Shown piece after piece: positions 24,948 through 31,575 of a DNA stretch of 34,654 nt (position 1 is its first letter; each line of letters opens with the position of its first letter). The notes beneath the pieces were generated by a model. It ran no database searches, was not told where the DNA came from, and saw only the letters and a list, made by a program, of their open reading frames with translations. A program made the position numbers and the translations under genes. Origin of the DNA: Candidatus Melainabacteria bacterium RIFCSPHIGHO2_02_FULL_34_12 (lineage in GTDB: Bacteria; Cyanobacteriota; Vampirovibrionia; 2-02-FULL-35-15); assembly GCA_001784555.1 (NCBI GenBank), contig MFRM01000022.1, positions 16,085 through 50,738 of the forward strand, in the 5' to 3' direction.

Positions 24948-26282
24948 TTATTCACTCCTCTTATTTCTAAAAACAAGCTTAATAGGTACTCCGGAAAAAT
25001 CAAATTGCTTTCTTAGTTCTTTCTCAAGATATTTTGTATATTGTTCACTTACAATATCTGAATTATTAACAAAAAATACTATTTCCGGAGGTTTTATATC
25101 TGCCTGAGTTACATAATATATTTTTAGTTGCTTTCCTTTTTTACCTGGCGGCGCAGAAAAAAGTACTATCTCCTCAATGGTTTTGTTTAATTTTCCAGTA
25201 GATATGCGTCTTTGATAATTTTTATACACTTCATCAATAAGATCCCAGACCTTGTTTATGTTCTTTCTTTCCAGCGCACTTGTAAAAAGGATTTTTGAAT
25301 AATTAATGAAATGAAGAAAATCTAAGATTTCTTCTTCTAACTCATTCATCGTACTTGATGTTTTTTGTGAAATTAAATCCCATTTATTCACAAGTATGAT
25401 TGAAGGTTTGTTTCTTTTTTTTATGAGAGCAGCTATTTTTTGATCTTGCTCAGAAATACTGAACGTGGCATCCACTATAAGTAATACAACATCAGCTTTT
25501 TCAATTGCAGAGATAGCTCTGGTAGTAGCATATCTTTCCACTACAGATGAAACTTTTGATTTTCTTCTTAGCCCTGCAGTATCAATTAAAATATATTCTT
25601 TGTTATTTACTTTAACTTTTGTGTCAATGTTATCGCGGGTAGTACCAGGAATGGGTGTAACAATGGATCTTTGTTGTCCAAGAATACAATTTAATATGCT
25701 GGATTTTCCAACATTTGGTTTGCCTATTATTGCAATTTTTAACAGTTCTTCTTCCTTTTTAATTACTTTTGAAGACGATGCAATTTCATCTAAGATATCA
25801 GCAAGCCCGCTTGAACCACTAATCGCAGAAATAGGATAAGGATCTCCATAACCTAAAGAATAAAATTCATAAACCAGCGGCTGTTGTTTTTCACTGTCAA
25901 TTTTATTAACTGCAAGAAATATTTTTTTATTATTTTTGATTTTTCTTAAAAATTCTGCAATTTTTTGGTCCTGGGCAGTTATACCTTCTCTGCCATCGAC
26001 AAGAAAAATAACAAAATCTGATTCATCTATAGCACTTGAAACCTGTTTTTTTACTTCCAAATCTATAATATCCTCAGAATCTTTCCTTCCTGTCAAACCA
26101 CCTGTATCAATTAATGTAATTCCTTTTCCATTCCACTCCACATCTGCATATATGCGATCTCTTGTAACACCAGGCATATCATCAACAATGGCTTTTCTTT
26201 CTTTCAGGAGACGGTTAAATAATGTAGATTTACCTACATTAGGTCTTCCTACTACTGCTACTTTTGTATATTTGTTTGGCAT
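24948..26282 (-). CDS. der: Ribosome assembly GTPase Der (EngA)
   Basis: 444-aa tandem GTPase needed for 50S subunit maturation. G domain 1 has GRPNVGKS (12-19), DMPGVTRD, LIDTGGL and NKID. G domain 2 has GKPNVGKS (187-194), PIPGTTRD, LIDTAGLRRKSK and NKWD. The C-terminal KH-like domain (about 350-444) contains APPGKKGKQLKIYYVTQ. Length is standard. TATAAT (reverse strand, within the adjoining structured repeat) lies 14 nt before the ATG, so its promoter appears to overlap the outer arm of that repeat. It is divergent from the HAD-RNase H gene. Confidence 0.97.
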   Translation of the reverse strand: MPNKYTKVAVVGRPNVGKSTLFNRLLKERKAIVDDMPGVTRDRIYADVEWNGKGITLIDTGGLTGRKDSEDIIDLEVKKQVSSAIDESDFVIFLVDGREGITAQDQKIAEFLRKIKNNKKIFLAVNKIDSEKQQPLVYEFYSLGYGDPYPISAISGSSGLADILDEIASSSKVIKKEEELLKIAIIGKPNVGKSSILNCILGQQRSIVTPIPGTTRDNIDTKVKVNNKEYILIDTAGLRRKSKVSSVVERYATTRAISAIEKADVVLLIVDATFSISEQDQKIAALIKKRNKPSIILVNKWDLISQKTSSTMNELEEEILDFLHFINYSKILFTSALERKNINKVWDLIDEVYKNYQRRISTGKLNKTIEEIVLFSAPPGKKGKQLKIYYVTQADIKPPEIVFFVNNSDIVSEQYTKYLEKELRKQFDFSGVPIKLVFRNKRSE

Positions 26283-26301
26283 AAGGATGAAATTAAATTA
26301 T

Positions 26302-26403
26302 AAACCGACTTCCCTTTAATTTCACTATCCCTGTAGCAAGTCCACGGGGTATTTCGCAAAATTAATAACTTCGTTACTGATCGTCAGATTTGGAAGTCGG
26401 TTT
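26302..26403. repeat. Structured dispersed element, copy C1
   Basis: Three nested pairings are visible: an outer 12-bp stem (aaaccgacttcc at 26302-26313 with ggaagtcggttt at 26392-26403), a second stem (ttaattt at 26316-26322 with aaattaa at 26359-26365), and a central hairpin inside the conserved core 26324-26357. The core opens with ACTATC, has AGCAAG in the hairpin and ends with TTTCGC. It is shared with C2 and, in part, C3. It fills the space between der and the HAD-RNase H gene. Confidence 0.75.
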
Positions 26404-26431
26404 GAACTTGCTCATTGCTCAACACTTATTG

Positions 26432-26437
26432 TAAAAT
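26432..26437 (+). promoter_or_regulatory. Candidate -10 box of the HAD-RNase H gene
   Basis: TAAAAT lies exactly 6 nt before the ATG at 26444, with TTGCTC at 26408-26413 as a possible -35 (18-nt spacer). No Shine-Dalgarno sequence is present, so the transcript is probably leaderless. Confidence 0.45.
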
Positions 26438-26443
26438 AATTTC

Positions 26444-27547
26444 ATGTCTATTAAGCTGAAATACAAACAATCTGAATTTGAAACAAATTGTATTATATGG
26501 GACAGAGATTCATTTTTTGTTGATTTTAACTGTTACTGGTCAAGATTAACCGCATTAATAGCACAACATATTGCTGAACACACGACAAATAACTGGGGAA
26601 ATTTTAATCTTATCAGAACAAAAACCATAAAGCTGCTTGGAATTGACTCTGAGAAAGGTACAGCTGAAAGTTCATCACCGATTAAAATTCTGCCGTTAAA
26701 TATTTTCCCATATTTACTTGCTATTAATTTAAAAGAAGTCTTACAAGATAAAAGCATTGATGAGTTAAATTGTTTATTTAGAATATTAATAGACAAATCA
26801 CTGAAAGAATGCCAGTCATATATTAAGTCTTCTGTTCTATCTAAAAATATTGGGATAATAAAAGAATTAAACAAAAAAACAAAACAAACATTAATCACAA
26901 ATGATTCAAAAGAAAACAATGATTTATTTCTTAATGAATCGGGTTTAATAAATTACATAGATGAAAATTATCCCTTGGTGTTTAAAGAACAGCTTAACTA
27001 TATTCTGGATGAAAAAACAATATTTCTTACAAATAATCTTTTCCTTTATGATTCCTTTCTAAAGCAAGATATTAAACAGATTCTACTTATAGAAGATATT
27101 GGCTTAGTCTCATTTGAAGACACTACGATAAATAATTTAATTGAGATAAATGTTGACGGTGCCTCCAGAGGGAATCCAGGAGAAAGTGCAATTGGAATAG
27201 TTTTTACCAGAGACAACAAAATCATCGATGAGGTTTCAGAATACCTAGGAATTCACACTAACAATTATGCTGAATATACTGCTCTGATTCGTGCCCTGGA
27301 AATAAGCAAACAAAAAGAATATAAAAACATTGAAATATTTTCAGACAGTGAGCTTGTCACCAAACAAATAAATAAGATTTATAAAGTCAAAGATGCCGAC
27401 ATAAAAGAACTATTCGATAAAGCTCAAGCTCTTATAAAAGGATTTAATTCGTTCAGCATAAAGCATGTTTTAAGAGAAGAAAATCTTAAAGCAGATAAAT
27501 TAGCTAATAATGCTTTAAACAAAGAACTTTCTTCTAAGAAACAATGA
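26444..27547 (+). CDS. HAD-like domain fused to RNase HI
   Basis: 367 aa. The C-terminal part (about 232-360) is a complete RNase HI: INVDGASRGNPGE (Asp238), NNYAEYTALIRAL (Glu277), IFSDSELV (Asp301) and LREENLKADKLANNAL (Asp351). These are the four acidic residues that bind two metals and cut RNA in RNA-DNA hybrids. The N-terminal part (1-225) is not typical of any RNase H. It begins with CIIWDRDSFFVDF (Asp20, Asp22), like HAD motif I DxDGTLxD, and has TLITNDSKEN (149-158), like HAD motif II; LLIEDIG (214-220) may be motif IV, while the motif III lysine is unclear. The HAD call is by motif only. The gene abuts the convergent HadB-like gene with no spacing. Confidence 0.82.
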   Translation: MSIKLKYKQSEFETNCIIWDRDSFFVDFNCYWSRLTALIAQHIAEHTTNNWGNFNLIRTKTIKLLGIDSEKGTAESSSPIKILPLNIFPYLLAINLKEVLQDKSIDELNCLFRILIDKSLKECQSYIKSSVLSKNIGIIKELNKKTKQTLITNDSKENNDLFLNESGLINYIDENYPLVFKEQLNYILDEKTIFLTNNLFLYDSFLKQDIKQILLIEDIGLVSFEDTTINNLIEINVDGASRGNPGESAIGIVFTRDNKIIDEVSEYLGIHTNNYAEYTALIRALEISKQKEYKNIEIFSDSELVTKQINKIYKVKDADIKELFDKAQALIKGFNSFSIKHVLREENLKADKLANNALNKELSSKKQ

Positions 27548-27934
27548 CTATTTTTCAATTTCTATTAATCCGTTAGTAATTACCTGCTCACCTTTTTGAT
27601 TTTCAGCATTAGCTTCTATGGTAAAAAGATTATTTTCTTCTTTAGCAACTTTTCCTTCTATGGTTAATTTATCCAAAGGCCTTACTACATTACGAAATCT
27701 TACCTTAATTTTTTTTACTTTTTGCGGGTCTTCATTTTGTACTATTGCACGATAAACATAAGCCATGGTACATAATCCGTGAAGGATTTTTCCGCCAAGT
27801 CCGACTTTTTTCGCAAATTCATCATCTAAATGTATTGAGTTAAAATCTCCAGATGCACCAGCATAATAATAAGATCTGTACTTGTCAATTTCAATTTCAA
27901 ATGGTTTTATTTCTACCCCGGTTTTATAATTCAT
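27548..27934 (-). CDS. MaoC-like (R)-hydratase (HadB-like)
   Basis: 128-aa hotdog protein with the catalytic hydratase signature YAGASGDFNSIHLDDEFAKK followed by GLGGKILHGL. The Asp and His of GDFNSIH are the catalytic pair in (R)-specific enoyl hydratases and HadB. It adds or removes water from 3-hydroxyacyl thioesters; ACP versus CoA preference is unknown. A good Shine-Dalgarno sequence (agaggaaat) precedes the ATG. It is 13 bp downstream of the sigma4-TM-PstS-like gene, so the two are probably co-transcribed. The HadA-like half is encoded at 24503-24940 on the other strand. Confidence 0.9.
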   Translation of the reverse strand: MNYKTGVEIKPFEIEIDKYRSYYYAGASGDFNSIHLDDEFAKKVGLGGKILHGLCTMAYVYRAIVQNEDPQKVKKIKVRFRNVVRPLDKLTIEGKVAKEENNLFTIEANAENQKGEQVITNGLIEIEK

Positions 27935-27947
27935 ATTTCCTCTTTTC

Positions 27948-29324
27948 TTATTCTGGATTGTTTATCGGTAAAAGTCCTGATTTTCTTATAGTTTCCTGAC
28001 CTTTTCTACTAAGCACCCACTTCATAAAGTCCTGAACTTTTTTTGATTGTTCTGATCGGGTAACTAAATACAAATAATGTGACAATGGGTAATCACCATA
28101 ACGAATAGCAGTAGCATTTAATTTTTTTTCTTCAAAAGGAGCAAAACCTACTGAATCCTCAAAGTTTTTAATATTTAAGTATTTAACTTTCAGATTATCC
28201 CAGGGATGATTTGTGGAATTTATAAAGCTAACAGCACCTTCATTATCTGAAACGATTTTAATTAATTCTTCATGTGAATTACTTCGAGTAACTAAATCCG
28301 GGAAATCATTACCTCTTAGAATTCTATTTATAACAAAATCATTTGTCCCACTACCGGACTCTCGTGCAATCGGAACAATTTTTATATTTTTTCCATTTAA
28401 AGCCTGCCAGTTGGTAATATTGCCATTAAAAATATTTTCAAGATTATCAAGACTGATTTCATCTAAGGGATTATTTTTATTTACAAGAATTACCAGAGCA
28501 TCAAGAGCCACTCTATATTCTGCCAGTTCAAAACCACTTTCTACAGCATTTTGCTGATCCAGTAAACTTATCGGCCTGCTTGAATTCGCGATATCAATTT
28601 CACCATTAATTAAATTATCTATGCCTGAATTTGAATCAGAGTAATATAAATCAATACTATATTTAGGATAATCTTTGCAAAAACCTTTTTGTAATTTTTT
28701 AGATAAAACAATAAGGCTGCTTGAGCCTGATATTTTTAATTTATCAGGCTCCTTATCAATAAAATTTGATTTTTTTATTTTGTGATTTGATTTGGTATTT
28801 CTCAGAAAATCATTACTTAATACCTCTTCATTTGCAATGCTGTTTTTTAACTTTAAAAATAAATTTAATGAAAAGGTGTTGTCAGTATAAAAATATTGAA
28901 ATACTAAAAATAAAACCGTTATACAAGCAATAACAAAGGTTGCTCCAATAAAACCAATTACAAACGAATTCCCTCCATCCGGCAAATTAGAAACATTTTT
29001 TTGATTTACGGAAGGGGCTGAATAAGTTTTTTTGCTCAGTTGTTTTTTTACCTCATCTATAGCATTTAGTATCTGATTTGCTACTTCATGCTGGGGAAGA
29101 TTTAATTTTTTTGCTATTTCCTGCTCGGATAAGTTTTGAAAAAACCTAAGTCCAAATATCTCTTTTCTAGGCTCAGGGAGAAATGCCATGGCATTTCTTA
29201 TATCTTCTTTTAACTTTAGAATCTCACTTATTGTGGTTTTATCAAACTTTTCAGAAGGTTGAAAGTTTAAAATAATCTCAATGGATTTTTCTTTTAGCTC
29301 ATCTTGAGGTTTTATATCCTGCAT
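27948..29324 (-). CDS. Sigma-region-4-like HTH, single TM, PstS-like binding domain fusion
   Basis: 458 aa with an unusual order. Residues about 43-97 (AMAFLPEPRKEIFGLRFFQ, LSEQEIAKKLNLPQHEVANQ) match sigma-70 region 4, a -35-binding helix-turn-helix. A glycine-containing linker leads to one membrane segment (about 121-146, FVIGFIGATFVIACITVLFL). Residues about 195-458 form a periplasmic binding domain of the PstS/PBP-like-2 type: ISGSSSLIVLSKKL, DIANSSRPIS, VALDALVILVNKNNP, IFNGNITNWQALNGK and the phosphate-contact-like RESGSGTNDF (321-330). With the N-terminus in the cytoplasm, an outside ligand, perhaps phosphate, could be sensed and relayed to DNA. That role is inference. No pst transporter gene is nearby. 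HadB-like follows after 13 bp. Confidence 0.85.
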   Translation of the reverse strand: MQDIKPQDELKEKSIEIILNFQPSEKFDKTTISEILKLKEDIRNAMAFLPEPRKEIFGLRFFQNLSEQEIAKKLNLPQHEVANQILNAIDEVKKQLSKKTYSAPSVNQKNVSNLPDGGNSFVIGFIGATFVIACITVLFLVFQYFYTDNTFSLNLFLKLKNSIANEEVLSNDFLRNTKSNHKIKKSNFIDKEPDKLKISGSSSLIVLSKKLQKGFCKDYPKYSIDLYYSDSNSGIDNLINGEIDIANSSRPISLLDQQNAVESGFELAEYRVALDALVILVNKNNPLDEISLDNLENIFNGNITNWQALNGKNIKIVPIARESGSGTNDFVINRILRGNDFPDLVTRSNSHEELIKIVSDNEGAVSFINSTNHPWDNLKVKYLNIKNFEDSVGFAPFEEKKLNATAIRYGDYPLSHYLYLVTRSEQSKKVQDFMKWVLSRKGQETIRKSGLLPINNPE

Positions 29325-29402
29325 GATGAGTTATATTTTAACGAAAAAGATTGTTTATTTGGCAAAAATATCTTAAAACCAATTCTTTTGAAAAAATGAT
29401 TG

Positions 29403-29588
29403 TTATATCTGTCCTAAATCATGAAATTTAGCTGATTCTTTTTCTTTAATAAAATCTGGAACCGCGGGTTGATTTAAATGATAAGTCTTACAAGTGAGTT
29501 CAATTAATGATGTAAGTGTTTCAAAAGAAACATAATCTTTCCATTCATAATTGTAAAAATCTTCTATTTGTTTTCTGTTAATTGACAA
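29403..29588 (-). CDS. Small unknown protein, 61 aa
   Basis: No domain recognised. The protein is acidic/aromatic at the N-terminus (QIEDFYNYEWKDYVSFETL), with one likely helix (TLTSLIELTCKTYHL) and a charged tail. The start lies 6 nt after the stop of the 93-aa gene on the same strand, which supports co-transcription. There is no obvious Shine-Dalgarno sequence, so translation may depend on coupling. No signal peptide or membrane segment. It could be a small chaperone or accessory factor, but nothing in the sequence proves this. Confidence 0.6.
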   Translation of the reverse strand: MSINRKQIEDFYNYEWKDYVSFETLTSLIELTCKTYHLNQPAVPDFIKEKESAKFHDLGQI

Positions 29589-29594
29589 AGCTTT

Positions 29595-29876
29595 TTAAAC
29601 ATTTCCAAGTGGAGTAACATCTCCATCAGGTCCTTTATAGTTAATACCCTTGTCTAATTTTTGAAGAGCAAGTTCCGCAACTCTGGGATCTGTTTTTCCA
29701 GCTTTAACTCGATTTCCAAAGAAATCTCCTGCAAATTGCCTTACGGCTCTAAGCGGATCACTTTTCGGTGACGTTTTAGATGTTTCAGGTGCTTTTTCCC
29801 GGCCTTTTACTTTAGGAGTTCCTACAGTAGCATCTAATTTCTTTGATTCAAAATTTCCATCTGCTCTTCTGATCAT
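29595..29876 (-). CDS. Small unknown basic protein, 93 aa
   Basis: No family recognised. Residues 1-45 are Lys/Thr/Ser/Pro-rich and probably disordered. Residues 43-76 (AVRQFAGDFFGNRVKAGK, then DPRVAELALQKLDKG) look helical, and the C-terminus has a Gly/Asp-rich GPDGDVTPLGNV. A clear Shine-Dalgarno sequence (agagga) lies 6 nt before the ATG. It heads a two-gene run with the 61-aa protein. The flexible N-terminus without a Sec signal would suit a type III-type secreted substrate, but that is speculative. Confidence 0.65.
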   Translation of the reverse strand: MIRRADGNFESKKLDATVGTPKVKGREKAPETSKTSPKSDPLRAVRQFAGDFFGNRVKAGKTDPRVAELALQKLDKGINYKGPDGDVTPLGNV

Positions 29877-30050
29877 GACATCCTCTTTCTTTATATTTTA
29901 CTTTTTACTTTTTACTTACCACTGTTAACCTTTATTTAACCTTAGACCATATTCATACGCTTATATAAAGAAAGAGGGGGTAAAAAGTTGATAGTGAAAT
30001 TATTAAATTTCTCAAGATACTGTAAATCTTAATAATCAACAAAAAAGGCT

Positions 30051-30077
30051 GTAGAGACAGGGTTACCCTGTCTCTAC
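30051..30077. repeat. REP-like palindrome, copy 6
   Basis: Perfect 13-bp arms gtagagacagggt and accctgtctctac around one T. It lies 33 nt past the stop of the 153-aa gene on the reverse strand and is followed on that strand by a T run (ccttttttg), so it probably also serves as that gene's terminator. Confidence 0.85.
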
Positions 30078-30110
30078 ATGGATTATCAATTAATCACCAG
30101 GTATTGCGTG

Positions 30111-30572
30111 TTATACCTGCATGGCTTGTAAGTCGTCTTTTTTACGTTTATTTTCATTCTGCCTGAGAGTGTCAATAGCTCCATCGATTTGGTTTGTAAA
30201 TGCCAGAGAAATAGCTAGCTGAGCATGTCTCACCTTTGCTTCATGAGCAATATCTGCCATATCTGCTAGTGCCTGACCATAGATTCTTTGGCTTGTAGTA
30301 TTACCTATAAACTTACCTATAGAATTTCCAATTGCAAAGCCTAAAGGCATTCCTGCTGGTCCACCTAAGGTTCCTATAGCCATTCCAAGTCCGGAAGCAA
30401 CAGCACTTATTCTTTTCTTTAGTTGGGCAGCTTTGACTTCATACTGCCCGCCTTGTGCCAGTGAATCCATATAATCTTGAAAGTTTGCATTGAGCATTCC
30501 TTCATATTGATTTCTTGTTGAAGAATTATTTACATATAATTCTGTCAAGGTTGCTGGTTGCGTAATATACAT
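30111..30572 (-). CDS. Unknown glycine-zipper protein, 153 aa
   Basis: No family recognised. Residues about 56-92 contain a Gly/Ala-rich hydrophobic stretch with GxxxG spacing (SGLGMAIGTLGGPAG, then GFAIGNSIGKFIG), as in glycine-zipper membrane-associated or pore-forming proteins. The flanks are helical and charged (TQRIY-like region, then ADMADIAHEAKVRHAQLAIS). There is no N-terminal signal peptide. A strong Shine-Dalgarno sequence (taggaga) precedes the ATG. It starts 33 bp after the 88-aa gene on the same strand and probably shares its transcript. Membrane insertion or oligomerisation is likely; a translocator-like role is only a guess. Confidence 0.7.
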   Translation of the reverse strand: MYITQPATLTELYVNNSSTRNQYEGMLNANFQDYMDSLAQGGQYEVKAAQLKKRISAVASGLGMAIGTLGGPAGMPLGFAIGNSIGKFIGNTTSQRIYGQALADMADIAHEAKVRHAQLAISLAFTNQIDGAIDTLRQNENKRKKDDLQAMQV

Positions 30573-30605
30573 GATTACTCTCCTACATTATTCCAATGGG
30601 TATTA

Positions 30606-30872
30606 TTAGTCTTTAATTAATTCCCATGCTTTTTTCATACTGTCTTTTTCTTCTTTAATTACATTGAACCAGAATTCTTCTTTTTGCAACTGGTTACCCA
30701 TTTGAGCTCTTGCAATTGAAAGAACATGCCTTGCAGCATAAGGATCTCCATAGCCAAGTATGGCTAACTGAACAAGCTGTTCAGCAAATGTATTGTCTTG
30801 CTGAGCTTGAGCTGTTCCTTCTTGAGCTGATGCTAATTCTGACAGTGGATTGATATAACTTATAATTGGCAT
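30606..30872 (-). CDS. Small helical protein with C-terminal EEFW motif, 88 aa
   Basis: Family not recognised. Almost entirely helical by composition, with no signal peptide. The last 27 residues, KEEFWFNVIKEEKDSMKKAW and then ELIKD, align with the C-terminus of the 117-aa protein (AEQFWNQIVDANKQAEKDTH). Key shared positions are E-x-FW, a hydrophobic at +3, K, K and a final L-x-K. A Shine-Dalgarno sequence (agagga) precedes the ATG. Size and helical hairpin character recall needle-type subunits or WXG100-like proteins, but no diagnostic motif supports either. It leads a run with the glycine-zipper gene. Confidence 0.7.
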   Translation of the reverse strand: MPIISYINPLSELASAQEGTAQAQQDNTFAEQLVQLAILGYGDPYAARHVLSIARAQMGNQLQKEEFWFNVIKEEKDSMKKAWELIKD

Positions 30873-30999
30873 AACTTTATCCTCTTGTTTTATTACCCTA
30901 TATACTGATAACTATTCGTTGCTGACGAACACAGGTATTAACTCAAATAATGGTTAAATTAAGGTTATCAAAAATATTAATTTTTTTTAATGGCTATAT

Positions 31000-31100
31000 A
31001 AAACGCCTCCCTTCAAATCGACTATCTCTGGAGCAAGCTCACAGAGTCTTTCGCCGATTTGAGCCATGGGCATCGGGAGGCGTTAGTAAGGAGGCGTTTT
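31000..31100. repeat. Structured dispersed element, copy C2
   Basis: Same architecture as C1 at 26302. The outer arm aaaacgcctcc (31000-31010) pairs with either of two right arms, gggaggcgtt (31075-31084) or ggaggcgtttt (31090-31100). The second stem is tcaaatcg (31013-31020) with cgatttga (31055-31062). The core 31021-31054 matches the C1 core at 27 of 34 positions, with ACTATC, AGCAAG and TTTCGC unchanged. It lies between the 117-aa and 88-aa genes. Confidence 0.75.
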
Positions 31101-31114
31101 GTTGCTACTCGCTC

Positions 31115-31147
31115 ACATCTCCGGGAGCAAGCTCCCGAGTTTTTCGC
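31115..31147. repeat. Structured element core only, copy C3
   Basis: Contains the conserved AGCAAG hairpin with a longer stem (gggagc, then gctccc) and ends in TTTCGC. It lacks the flanking second and outer stems of C1 and C2. It lies 15 bp past C2 and may be a truncated copy. Confidence 0.6.
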
Positions 31148-31165
31148 TCGGGCGCAATAAAAACA

Positions 31166-31196
31166 AAAAACACACGGTTTTTTGCCGTGTGTTTTT
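31166..31196 (-). terminator. Intrinsic terminator of the 117-aa gene
   Basis: Perfect 12-bp arms aaaaacacacgg and ccgtgtgttttt with a 7-nt loop. On the reverse strand the stem is followed by a T-rich tract (ttttttgttttt), 25 nt past the stop of the 117-aa gene. Confidence 0.8.
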
Positions 31197-31221
31197 CTTG
31201 TTCTTTTTACAAGAGATATTA

Positions 31222-31575
31222 TTATGCTCTCTTGAAGAGATCGTGTGTATCTTTTTCTGCTTGTTTGTTGGCGTCGACGATTTGGTTCCAGAATTGCTCT
31301 GCAGTTCTTAATTCACCTTCATAAGCTCTTGCTTGATAAAGGGCATTTCTTACAGAGTTTGCATCTGTTGGACCTCTTTCACCTACTGGCGGTGGTCCGC
31401 TTCCGTCAAAGTTAATATCATCTCCTAAGATAAGAGCTGTTAACAGTGCTTCTAAATCTTTTACTCGTTGTTCAGCAACTGCAATTTTTCCTCTGATTTC
31501 TGCTAAACGTTCACTTGGGTTATTACTACCGTTATTAGGATTTAAGTGCCCTGGTATTACATATAAAATAAACAT
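31222..31575 (-). CDS. Small helical protein with C-terminal EQFW motif, 117 aa
   Basis: Family not recognised. An N-terminal MFILYVIPGHLNPNNGS is followed by a coiled-coil-like helix (about 22-50), a loop rich in Gly/Pro (INFDGSGPPPVGERG) and a C-terminal helix. The last 27 residues (AEQFWNQIVDANKQAEKDTH and then DLFKRA) align with the end of the 88-aa protein, so the two are probably distant paralogues or carry the same recognition tail. It has the strongest ribosome binding site in the window (aaggaggaat, 5 nt before the ATG) and its own terminator, which points to high expression. It is divergent from the Cys-repeat secreted protein. Confidence 0.75.
   Translation of the reverse strand: MFILYVIPGHLNPNNGSNNPSERLAEIRGKIAVAEQRVKDLEALLTALILGDDINFDGSGPPPVGERGPTDANSVRNALYQARAYEGELRTAEQFWNQIVDANKQAEKDTHDLFKRA

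Noticed and set aside
31000-31147. Integron attC site
   Set aside because: A palindromic arm structure is present, but the GTTRRRY and RYYYAAC core sites do not occur at the expected ends, and no integrase is nearby.
13736-31575. Complete injectisome-type type III secretion system
   Set aside because: Only the gate and ATPase are present; no secretin, needle, ring or translocon gene can be identified by sequence.
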